In this document: piece after piece, positions 43,874 to 51,410 of the stretch | Numbering within the stretch: the first letter of the stretch is position 1 | Layout: every line of letters begins with the position of its first letter | Source: Kineococcus rhizosphaerae | Lineage (GTDB): Bacteria; Actinomycetota; Actinomycetes; Actinomycetales; Kineococcaceae | DNA length: 64,000 nucleotides | Direction of reading: 5' to 3' | Assembly: GCF_003002055.1 (NCBI RefSeq) | Contig: NZ_PVZF01000001.1 | Coordinates: 434,001-498,000, forward strand | Made by a program: the position numbers and the translations under genes | Notes under the pieces: model-generated | What the model saw: the letters and a program-made list of their open reading frames with translations, nothing else | Databases searched by the model: none | Told to the model about the DNA's origin: nothing

Positions 43874-44908
43874 ATGACTTCGTGGCTGGACCTGCCCGTC
43901 TTCTGGTACTGCGTCACCGTCCTGGCCTGGGTGCTGTTCTTCGTCCTGGAGGGCTTCGACTTCGGCGTCGGGTTCCTCGGCCCGCTGCTGGGGCGCACCG
44001 AGGCCGAGCGCGGCGCCGCCGTGCGCACCGTCGGGCCCGTCTGGGACGGCAACGAGGTGTGGCTCGTCGCCGCGATCGGCGTCACCTTCGCCGCGTTCCC
44101 CGACTGGTACGCCGCCCTGCTGTCCGGGGCGTACCTGCCGATGATCGCGATCCTGCTGCTGCTGGCCGTGCGCGGCGTCGCCATCGAGTTCCGCGGCAAG
44201 CACGACACCGCCCGCTGGCGCAACGGCTGCGACGCGTTCCTGGCCGCCAGTTCCCTGCTGCTGGCCGGGACGTGGGGCGCGGTCCTGGGCGTCCTGGCCT
44301 CCGGGCTGGCCCTGGGGCCCGACGGGGAGGTCCACGGCAGCGGCCTGACCCGCTCGCTGGCCCCGCTGTTCGGGCCCTGGGCCGTCCTCGGCGGGTTCGC
44401 CGGGGTCCTGCTGGCCACCGTCCACGGTGCGACGTTCCTGTCGCTGCGCACCACCGGCGTGCTGCGCGCCCGGGCCCGCCACCTCACCGTCGCCACCGCG
44501 CCGGTCCTCGTGGTCATCGCCCTGGCGGTGTTCATCGCGGCCGGGCACGCCGTCGTCGCCGCCGGCGCCGCCCTCGCGGCCCTGGCCGCAGTGGCCGCCT
44601 GGCGCCGTGCGGAGGTCCTGGCCTTCGCGGCGACGACGACCGCCGTCGCCGGTACCGTCGTGGCGGTGTTCACCGCCCACCTCGGCGAGGGCTCCTGGGT
44701 GCTGCTGCGCTCCACGCTGTCCCCCGCCGGCGACGTGACCCTGCGCGCGGCCGCCGCCTCCGACGGGGCCCTGCACCTCATCACCGCCGCCGGGCTCGTC
44801 ATCCTGCCCGGCGTGATCGCCTACCAGGCCTGGTCGTACGTGGTGTTCCGCCGCCGCGTCGCCACCGGGTTCCCCGCCGCCCGCCGCCGGGTGCGCGTGA
44901 GCCGGTGA
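43874..44908 (+). CDS. cydB: Cytochrome bd oxidase subunit II
   Basis: A 344-aa membrane protein with the CydB N-terminal blocks EGFDFGVGFLGPLLG, VWDGNEVWLVAAIGVTFAAFPDWYA and about eight TM helices. ATG at 43874 follows GAGGAGACCGCG. The stop overlaps the CydDC gene (GTGA). The subunit stabilises the oxidase and completes the quinol site. Confidence 0.96.
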   Translation: MTSWLDLPVFWYCVTVLAWVLFFVLEGFDFGVGFLGPLLGRTEAERGAAVRTVGPVWDGNEVWLVAAIGVTFAAFPDWYAALLSGAYLPMIAILLLLAVRGVAIEFRGKHDTARWRNGCDAFLAASSLLLAGTWGAVLGVLASGLALGPDGEVHGSGLTRSLAPLFGPWAVLGGFAGVLLATVHGATFLSLRTTGVLRARARHLTVATAPVLVVIALAVFIAAGHAVVAAGAALAALAAVAAWRRAEVLAFAATTTAVAGTVVAVFTAHLGEGSWVLLRSTLSPAGDVTLRAAAASDGALHLITAAGLVILPGVIAYQAWSYVVFRRRVATGFPAARRRVRVSR

Positions 44909-47900
44909 GCTCGGGCCAGCGTCCACCCCAGCCCCGCCGCTCGAGGGGTCCCGTCGACCCCCGGCTGCTGCGGCACGCCCGGCCCGCGCGGGCGGGCATC
45001 GCGGCCACCGCCGCCGTCGAGGCCGTCGCCGCCGCGCTGCTGGTCGCGCAGGCCGTGGCCCTGGCCGACCTCGTCACCGGGCTCTGGCACGGCCGGGCGC
45101 AGGGCCTGGGCCTGCTCGCCGGGGCCGTGGCCGGGCGGGTCGTGACCTCCTGGGCCGCGGCGCGCCTCGCCCAGCGCACGGCCACCGCCGTGCGCGACGA
45201 CCTGCGCACCCGCGTCCTGGCCCGGGCCCTGGACCTCGGCCCGGCCTGGGTCGAGCGGTTCGGCCGCGCCCGGCTGTCCGCCGTCCTGACCCAGGGGCTG
45301 CCCGCGCTGGACGGCTGGTTCACCCGCTACCTGCCCGCCCTCGTGCCCGGCGTGCTGCTGCCCCCGGCCGTGCTCGTGCTGCTCGCGCTGAACGACCTCG
45401 AGTCCGCGGTCACGGTGCTCCTGACGCTGCCCCTGGTTCCCGTCTTCGCGGTCCTGCTCGGCAAGGCCACCCAGGCCCGCGCCGACCGGCAGTGGCGCAC
45501 CCAGCGGACGCTGGCCGCGCACTTCCTCGACACCGTCCGCGGCCTGCCCACGCTGCGCGCCCACCGCCGCGCCCAGCGCCAGGTCGGCGCCGTCGCCGCG
45601 ACCACCGACGCGCACCGCCGCGCCACGCTGTCCGTCCTGCGGGTGGCGTTCCTGTCCTCCACGGCCCTCGACCTCGTCGGGACGCTGTCGGTGGGCCTGG
45701 TCGCTGTGACCGCGGGCATGCGGCTGGCCGGGGGCACCCTCGACCTGCGCACGGCCCTGCTGGTCATCCTGCTGGCCCCGGAGGCCTACCGGCCCCTGCG
45801 CGAGGTCGGTGCCCGGTTCCACGACTCCGCCGACGCCGCCTCCGTCGTCGACGACGTCGACGAGGTCCTCAGCGCCCCGCTGCCCGCGCCCGCGCCCGCG
45901 CCCGCTGACGGTCCCGCCGACGGTCTGCGGCTGCGCGGGGTGAGCGTCCGGCGCGCCGACGCCTCGGCCGTGCTCGAGGACTTCGACCTCGACGTCGCGC
46001 CCGGCGAGCTGCACGTCCTGGCCGGTCCCAGCGGCGCCGGCAAGACGACCGCGGCCCGCGTCGCCGCCGGTGCCCTGGTCCCCGACGCGGGCTCCGTCGG
46101 GCACCCCGACGCGACGGCGCACCTGCCGCAACGGCCCGAGTTCCCCCACGCCGCGACCGTCGCCGACGCCGTCCGCGCCGGGCGCGACGCCGGCGACGAC
46201 CTGCTCGCCCGGGCGCTGGCCGACGCCGCGGCCGCCGACCTCGACCCCGCGACGCCCCTGGGCGAGCACGCCGCGGGCCTGTCGGCCGGGCAGCGCCAGC
46301 GCGTCGCGCTCGCCCGCACGTTCCTGTCCGCGCACCTGGGCGCCCGCGCCCTCGTGCTCGACGAACCGACCGCCCACCTCGACCCCGCCGGCGAGGCCGT
46401 CGTCGTCGCCACCCTGCAGCGGCTGGCCCACGAGGACGGCGTCGCCGTCCTGGCCGTCGCCCACCGCCCGGCCCTGCTCGCCGCCGCCGACCGCACCACC
46501 ACCCTCACCCGCCCCGCCCCCCTGCCCGCCGCCCCCCTTCCCGCGCGAGGCACACCTCGCGCCCTCGACACGCCGTCCGGCCGGGCCCGAGGTGTGCCTT
46601 CGACCCCGGACCGAGCCCTCGACCGGCGCCCGGGAGGGGGCCGGGGCAAGGGGGCGCTGGCCGTCGCGACGGGGATCGCCGCGGTCCTGGCCGCCACCAC
46701 GCTCACCGCCGCCGCGACGTGGCTGCTGGTCACCGCCGCCGGCCGGCCCCCCGTGCTGACCCTGTCGGTGGCCGCCGTCGTCGTGCGCGCCAGCGCCACC
46801 GCCCGCCCCCTGCTCGTCTACGCCGAACGCCTCCTCAGCCACGACGACGCGTTCTCCCGGCTCGCCCGCTGGCGCTCCGACGTCGTCGCCTCGCTCGTCC
46901 CGCGCCTGCCGGGTCCGTTGTCCCGCAAGCGGTCCGGGCGCTCGGGAGAACTCCTCGTCCAGCTCGTCGACGACGTCGACGCCCGTGTCGACGGGATCCT
47001 GCGGCACCGCCACCCGGTAACCGTGACCGTCGTCGCCGTGCTCCTGGCCCTGGCCGCCGTCGCCGCTCTCGACCCGCGGCTGGCGCTGGCCGCCGTCCCG
47101 GGTCTGCTGCTGGCCGTCGTGGTCGCCCCCGTGCTCGCGGGAACCGCCGAACGTCGTGACGCCGCGCACCGCGAGGACGTCGGTGCGCTCGCCGCGGCGA
47201 CCGTCGAGACCCTCGACGCCGTCGAGGACCTGCAGACCCTGCGGGCCGTGCACCCGCTGGACACGCTGTGGCGCCGGCAGTCCGCCCTGGCGCACGCCGA
47301 ACGTCGCCGGGCCCGGGCCGTCGCCGCGACCGCCGCCCTCGGGGCCGCGGGGACCGGCCTGGTCGTCCTGGGCCTGGCGTGGGGCGCCGACGCCTCGACG
47401 CGTCCCGTCGCCTGGGTCGCCGCCGCCGTCCTGGCGGGGATCACCGTCGCCGACGCCACCCGCGTCCTGCCGGACGCGGCGCGCGCACGGGAGCGGGCCC
47501 GCCGCGCCGCGGCCCGCGCCGCCACGCTCCTGGCCACTGCCCCGGCCGCGACCGAACCCGTTGCGCCGCAGCCCCTCCCTGCGGGGTCGACCCTGCGGTT
47601 GCGCGGTGTCGTCGCCGGCTGGGGCGAGCCGTGCCTGCGGGGTCTGGACCTCGACCTGACCTCCGGGGACGTCGTCGCCGTGCGCGGGCCGTCCGGCTCA
47701 GGGAAGTCGACGCTGGCCGCGCTCCTGCAACGGTTCCTCGACCCCGCCGCCGGCGACGTCCTGCTCGACGGGGTGTCCCTGACGGCCCTCGCCGGCGACG
47801 ACGTCCGCTCCGTCGTGGGCCGCGTCGGCGACGACGAGCACGTGTTCGCGACGTCGCTGCGCGAGAACCTGCTGCTGGCCGCGCCCGGCACGCCCGACGC

Positions 47901-48261
47901 CGACCTGCTCGCCGTCCTGCGCCGGGTCCGGCTCGAGGACTGGTTCGCCGCGCTGCCGCACGGGCTGGACTCCCGGCTCGGGGACGGCGGCGCCCCGCTG
48001 TCGGGCGGGGAGCGGCGGCGGCTGGCGATGGCCCGGGCGCTGCTGGCCGACGTGCGCGTCCTCGTCCTCGACGAACCGTCCGAGGGCCTGGACGAGGCCA
48101 CCGGCACCCGGTTGGTGACCGACCTGCTGGACGCGCGCGGCGAGCAGGCCGTGCTGCTGCTCGCCCACCGCACCGAGGGCGTCGAGCGGGCCGACCGCGT
48201 CTACGACCTGACCGGCGGACGCCTCGTGGTCGCGACGCAGACGACTACCGTGCGGTCATGA
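44905..48261 (+). CDS. cydDC: Fused CydDC ABC exporter
   Basis: An 1118-aa single chain with two TM-domain/NBD halves in CydD-CydC order. The first NBD has GPSGAGKTTAAR and LSAGQRQRVALAR; the second has GPSGSGKSTLAALL and LSGGERRRLAMAR, each followed by a VLDEP Walker B. CydDC exports thiols and is required for cytochrome bd assembly. In many bacteria CydD and CydC are separate; fusion is known in actinobacteria. The inter-half linker (about 535-580) is Pro/Arg-rich and contains a DNA inverted repeat. GTG start overlaps cydB. Confidence 0.95.
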   Translation: MSSGQRPPQPRRSRGPVDPRLLRHARPARAGIAATAAVEAVAAALLVAQAVALADLVTGLWHGRAQGLGLLAGAVAGRVVTSWAAARLAQRTATAVRDDLRTRVLARALDLGPAWVERFGRARLSAVLTQGLPALDGWFTRYLPALVPGVLLPPAVLVLLALNDLESAVTVLLTLPLVPVFAVLLGKATQARADRQWRTQRTLAAHFLDTVRGLPTLRAHRRAQRQVGAVAATTDAHRRATLSVLRVAFLSSTALDLVGTLSVGLVAVTAGMRLAGGTLDLRTALLVILLAPEAYRPLREVGARFHDSADAASVVDDVDEVLSAPLPAPAPAPADGPADGLRLRGVSVRRADASAVLEDFDLDVAPGELHVLAGPSGAGKTTAARVAAGALVPDAGSVGHPDATAHLPQRPEFPHAATVADAVRAGRDAGDDLLARALADAAAADLDPATPLGEHAAGLSAGQRQRVALARTFLSAHLGARALVLDEPTAHLDPAGEAVVVATLQRLAHEDGVAVLAVAHRPALLAAADRTTTLTRPAPLPAAPLPARGTPRALDTPSGRARGVPSTPDRALDRRPGGGRGKGALAVATGIAAVLAATTLTAAATWLLVTAAGRPPVLTLSVAAVVVRASATARPLLVYAERLLSHDDAFSRLARWRSDVVASLVPRLPGPLSRKRSGRSGELLVQLVDDVDARVDGILRHRHPVTVTVVAVLLALAAVAALDPRLALAAVPGLLLAVVVAPVLAGTAERRDAAHREDVGALAAATVETLDAVEDLQTLRAVHPLDTLWRRQSALAHAERRRARAVAATAALGAAGTGLVVLGLAWGADASTRPVAWVAAAVLAGITVADATRVLPDAARARERARRAAARAATLLATAPAATEPVAPQPLPAGSTLRLRGVVAGWGEPCLRGLDLDLTSGDVVAVRGPSGSGKSTLAALLQRFLDPAAGDVLLDGVSLTALAGDDVRSVVGRVGDDEHVFATSLRENLLLAAPGTPDADLLAVLRRVRLEDWFAALPHGLDSRLGDGGAPLSGGERRRLAMARALLADVRVLVLDEPSEGLDEATGTRLVTDLLDARGEQAVLLLAHRTEGVERADRVYDLTGGRLVVATQTTTVRS
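46545..46602. repeat. Inverted repeat within the CydDC linker
   Basis: cgaggcacacctcg (about 46546-46559) and cgaggtgtgccttcg (46588-46602) form a 14/15-bp inverted repeat in the part of cydDC that encodes the linker between the two halves. The first arm is itself partly palindromic. Confidence 0.55.
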
Positions 48262-48917
48262 GCTTCGTACGCTCCGTCGCCCTCGCCGTGCTCCCCCTCC
48301 TGCTGACCGGTCCCGTCCTGGACCGGGGCGCCCGGCAGGTCCGCACCCCGCCCGTCCCGCCGTTCACCTCCTCGGTCTCCCCCGTCACCGCCGCGGACCT
48401 GTCGGCGTCGTGGCGGCCCGGCTGCCCCGTGGGGCCCGCGGACCTGCGCTCCGTCGCGGTCGGCTACGTCGACCCGGCGGGGCACCCGGCGACCGGACGG
48501 CTCGTCGTGCACGCCGATGTCGCGGCCGACGTCGTCGCGGTCTTCGCCCGGCTGTACGCCCAGCGCTTCCTCGTCACGAGGATGCAGCCCGTCGAGGCGT
48601 ACGGGGGTTCGGACGACGCCTCCATGGCCGCCGACAACACCTCGGCGTTCAACTGCCGGGCCACGACCGGTGGTTCGGGGTTCTCCGAGCACTCCTACGG
48701 CACCGCGATCGACCTGAACCCCGTCGAGAACCCGTACGTCAAGGGCACGACCGTCCTGCCGTCGGCGGGCCGGGCGTTCCTGGAGCGCCGGCCCGCCCCG
48801 GGCGTCGTGGTCGCCGGGGACGCCGTCGTGCAGACGTTCGCCGAGCACGGGTTCTCCTGGGGCGGGGACTGGTCGTCCCTGAAGGACTACCAGCACTTCT
48901 CGGTCTCGGGCGACTGA
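48258..48917 (+). CDS. M15-family D-alanyl-D-alanine carboxypeptidase-like protein
   Basis: A 219-aa secreted protein with a hydrophobic N-terminal segment (FVRSVALAVLPLLLTGPVL). The M15 zinc site is visible as SEHSYGTAIDLNP (His and Asp ligands) and KDYQHF (third His ligand). It probably trims peptidoglycan stem peptides (VanY/DD-carboxypeptidase type). ATG at 48258 overlaps the cydDC stop (ATGA), so it is co-transcribed with the cyd operon, an odd partner. Confidence 0.87.
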   Translation: MSFVRSVALAVLPLLLTGPVLDRGARQVRTPPVPPFTSSVSPVTAADLSASWRPGCPVGPADLRSVAVGYVDPAGHPATGRLVVHADVAADVVAVFARLYAQRFLVTRMQPVEAYGGSDDASMAADNTSAFNCRATTGGSGFSEHSYGTAIDLNPVENPYVKGTTVLPSAGRAFLERRPAPGVVVAGDAVVQTFAEHGFSWGGDWSSLKDYQHFSVSGD

Positions 48918-48921
48918 GGCC

Positions 48922-49353
48922 TCACGACCGGCCGCGGGCCACGTCGGTGACGTCCGCGCCTTCGAGCCGGACGTCGACGACCAGCGGCACGTCACCGGCC
49001 GTCGACTCGGCCACCGCTCCGGCGATCTCGGACGCGCGCCGCACCTCCACGAGGTCCACGCCGCGCAGGGCCACGACGTCCAGGGGGGTGGTGGAGCCGA
49101 CGTCGCAGACCACGAGGACCGCGCCCCCGCGCCGGACCTCCTCGACCGCGTGCAGCAGAGGACCGGTGAGGTCCTGCCGGGTGCAGACGCCGACGGCCAC
49201 GGCACCGGGGGCGCGGGCACCGGTCTCGAGCCAGTCCCGGAACTGCCCGTCCTCGGTGGCCACGGTGAGGTCGACGTCGGGGTAGCCGGCGAAGGAGTCG
49301 CGGACGTGCTCGACGAGCGTGCGGGTGAGCCGGTCCAGCGGGTCGTGGCACAC
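48922..49353 (-). CDS. Hypothetical protein, alpha/beta
   Basis: Not recognised. A 143-aa acidic protein with alternating helices and hydrophobic strands (GAVAVGVCTRQDL, GGAVLVVCDVG, DVPLVVDVRLEGADV). GTG at 49353; no TM or signal peptide. It is convergent with the M15 gene with a 4-bp gap. The high Val/Asp content suggests a real protein rather than a shadow frame. Confidence 0.55.
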   Translation of the reverse strand: MCHDPLDRLTRTLVEHVRDSFAGYPDVDLTVATEDGQFRDWLETGARAPGAVAVGVCTRQDLTGPLLHAVEEVRRGGAVLVVCDVGSTTPLDVVALRGVDLVEVRRASEIAGAVAESTAGDVPLVVDVRLEGADVTDVARGRS

Positions 49354-49455
49354 GGCGTGGGCTCCTGGTGTCGGATGCAGTAGCCACGTCCCGACTGCCC
49401 GTGAAGCTACGCCGCCGAACGGGTTCCCGCACCCGCTGCCCGGGGTACCTTCCGG

Positions 49456-49710
49456 ATGCGTGCGGGCGGGAACGGCGGGACGGTGTCCAGCGGTACCCGG
49501 TCACGGGTCGCCGCAGGAGGTTCGTCGTCCACGGAAGGGCTGTACGGGGTGTTGGTCGTGGTGTGCTGCCTGGTGCTCGTCGTCGCGGGGTTCGTCGCCG
49601 CGGTGCGGATGGAGGCGGCATGGTTCTCCGACCGCCCCGTCACCACGGTCCCGGCTCCGCGCGCCGACGCCGTCCCACGGGAGGCGCTGCAGGAGGCGGG
49701 GACCGCGTGA
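49456..49710 (+). CDS. Small single-TM protein, unknown
   Basis: An 84-aa protein with one TM helix (about 29-50, LYGVLVVVCCLVLVVAGFVAAV) and a Pro/Ala-rich C-terminus. It overlaps the next small gene (GTGA), which supports both as real. Function unknown. Confidence 0.5.
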   Translation: MRAGGNGGTVSSGTRSRVAAGGSSSTEGLYGVLVVVCCLVLVVAGFVAAVRMEAAWFSDRPVTTVPAPRADAVPREALQEAGTA

Positions 49711-49877
49711 AACCCGACCGCGTCCCGGACGAACGGGCCGCCCGCCGGGCCGCGCTGCTCGCCGCCCGGCAGGCCGCCTGGCTGCGACGGCGCGCGCGGG
49801 GGTTCCAGCCGCGACGACTGCCGTTCTCCCCGGCCAGCATCCTCGGGCGGTCGGCGCGCAAACCACCCCCGGAGTGA
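49707..49877 (+). CDS. Small basic protein, unknown
   Basis: A 56-aa Arg-rich protein (DERAARRAALLAARQAAWLRRRARGFQPRR) starting at GTG 49707, which overlaps the preceding stop and has AGGAGGCGGGG upstream. It may be a cytoplasmic partner of the small membrane protein; function unknown. Confidence 0.5.
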   Translation: MKPDRVPDERAARRAALLAARQAAWLRRRARGFQPRRLPFSPASILGRSARKPPPE

Positions 49878-49890
49878 CACCGCGGGTGGG

Positions 49891-50448
49891 TCAGCCCAGC
49901 AGGGCGGCCACGTCGACGCGCACCGAGGCGGCGCCCAGGTCCAGGTCGACGACCGCGTCGCGGCCGTGGACGGCGGTGGGAGCGAACACCCCGTCGATGG
50001 GGGCGTACGTGGTGAGGGTCTGCGCCCGCGGGTCGACGATCCAGTAGCGGGGCAGGCCCGCCGCGGCGTACTTGGCCATCTTGCGCAGGAGGTCGTCCCC
50101 GCGGTTGGTCGAGAGGACCTCGACGACGAGGTCCGGGGTGGCGGTGAAGCGGGCGTCGGAGCCGGCCTCCGCCGTCGCGCGGTCGTAGACCATGACGTCG
50201 GGCACGAACTCGTCGCGGCCGGGCTTCCAGCCCCAGCCTGCGTTCACGTCGTGGGTGGCGGGCAGCGCCGCTGTGAAGAGCACCTGCGACCGGAAAGCGA
50301 TCTTCTGGTGTCGGCCGGACGGGCTCGGGCTCACGACCAACTGCCCGTCGATGTACTCCGCCCGCACGTCCTCCGGCAGGTCTTCGTACTCGTCCCAGCT
50401 CAGGACCCGCCCGGCCGTGACGTACGGCTCGGCGACCTGCTCCGTCAC
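49891..50448 (-). CDS. Uma2/DUF820-family protein
   Basis: A 185-aa Uma2-family protein with the full hallmark set: [33 protein letters not shown], the catalytic-type acidic strands FVPDVMVYD and LVVEVLS, and the helix [18 protein letters not shown]. It is better preserved than the copy at 14304-14864. ATG/GTG start at 50448. Biological role unknown. Confidence 0.88.
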   Translation of the reverse strand: MTEQVAEPYVTAGRVLSWDEYEDLPEDVRAEYIDGQLVVSPSPSGRHQKIAFRSQVLFTAALPATHDVNAGWGWKPGRDEFVPDVMVYDRATAEAGSDARFTATPDLVVEVLSTNRGDDLLRKMAKYAAAGLPRYWIVDPRAQTLTTYAPIDGVFAPTAVHGRDAVVDLDLGAASVRVDVAALLG

Positions 50449-50505
50449 GCGGACACCTCCCTCGGGTTCGTGCGCGCCAGCCTAACCGCGGGAGCGTTCC
50501 CGGGG

Positions 50506-51063
50506 TCAGACCCGGTCGAACACCCCGCGCTGCGCCGGCACCCGCGCGGTCGTGGCCACCGGCTGGTGCACCGTCAGGACCGAGCTCGGCACCTCGGCGA
50601 CCGCACCGGTGAACGCACCGGAGGACACGCAACCCCGGTGCAGCAACCGCGCCGAGCGGTGGGTGCCGCGCACGACGTCGTCGACGCGAACCGACATCGC
50701 CGGCACGTCCACCGCACGCTGCAGCAGGTCGCGCAGCAGGTCCGGTGCCGTCGTGACCCGCTCCCCCGCCAGCACGCACAGCGCCCAGTCCGCGCCGACG
50801 TGCGCGAGCGCCGCCTCCTGCGCCCGCTCGCGGTCGTCGGCCCAGAAACCCGAGACGACGGTGACGGCCGGGTGCAGCGTCGCTTCGAAGGCGGCACTGC
50901 CGGGGGTGAGGTGGTCGGCGGTGTCGTAGACGACGACCTCGTCGGCGACAGCGACGAGACCGCGCAGGTCCTGCTCGAGAGCAGGGGCGAGGGTCGCGGT
51001 GTCCGCGGCGCCCTGCAGGACGAGGCAGGCGGCGAGGGTGGTGCGGGAGGTGGTCACGAACAT
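50506..51063 (-). CDS. Degenerate GT2-like protein lacking the DxD motif
   Basis: A 185-aa protein that follows the pattern of the two GT2 enzymes in this window (acceptance of ACLV, VADEVVVYDTAD, then RERAQEAALAHVGADWALCV) but reads LAGER where they have SVDADE, so the metal/nucleotide-sugar-binding DxD is missing. It ends soon after the core. It may be an inactivated or repurposed glycosyltransferase. ATG at 51063 has GACGGAGC upstream. Confidence 0.6.
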   Translation of the reverse strand: MFVTTSRTTLAACLVLQGAADTATLAPALEQDLRGLVAVADEVVVYDTADHLTPGSAAFEATLHPAVTVVSGFWADDRERAQEAALAHVGADWALCVLAGERVTTAPDLLRDLLQRAVDVPAMSVRVDDVVRGTHRSARLLHRGCVSSGAFTGAVAEVPSSVLTVHQPVATTARVPAQRGVFDRV

Positions 51064-51189
51064 CAGCTCCGTCGGTCGGTGCGAGCGCCTGTCCGCGCCC
51101 TCGGGTGAACCATCGACCGGGAGAGGCGGAGCGTTTCGCGTGTCACACACCTTTTACGCAGTGTTGACATCTGCGCCTCACCCGCGCGG

Positions 51190-51260
51190 TTCCTGCCCGT
51201 TGGGGAGAAGACCCACGGCCGGGCGATCTGGTCGTCGTCCTCCCGGCAGACCGGCAGGAC
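51190..51260 (-). pseudogene. Relic of an FkbH-like gene 3' end
   Basis: The minus strand reads VCREDDDQIARPWVFSP (51251-51201). The C-terminus of the FkbH-like protein at 54253-57015 reads VCEEDDDRIE, then after about 16 residues RVARPWVFSP. The relic therefore looks like a decayed second copy with an internal deletion. The nucleotide match around gagaagacccacgg is also visible at 51204 and 54280. Confidence 0.6.
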
Positions 51261-51326
51261 GGAAACCTGGTCACCCAGCCTCGCGACCGCCGAAGAGCAC
51301 ATTTGGCGCAGTGGGACTCGTGAACG

Positions 51327-51364
51327 CCGAACGCCCCGGGAGCGGGTGCTCCCGGGGCGTTCGG
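51327..51364 (-). terminator. Terminator after the secreted Ig-like-domain protein
   Basis: Perfect 17-bp arms (51327-51343 and 51348-51364) with a GGGT loop, 47 bp past the stop. Confidence 0.85.
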
Positions 51365-51410
51365 TGGTCAGCGAGGACTCACCGTGAGGTCACGGCGGGT
51401 CGCACGGGGA

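Larger units (their letters stand above)
51064..51410. other. Gene-free stretch with FkbH relic and terminator
   Basis: Contains the FkbH-like relic (51190-51260), a strong hairpin (51327-51364), and an AT-richer patch at 51145-51175 (caccttttacgcagtgttgaca) that could hold a promoter. No supported CDS. Confidence 0.6.

Noticed and set aside
49407-49880. 157-aa minus-strand frame over the two small genes
   Set aside because: Arg/Pro-rich without hydrophobic core, whereas the plus strand offers two coupled frames with a ribosome-binding site and a clear TM helix.
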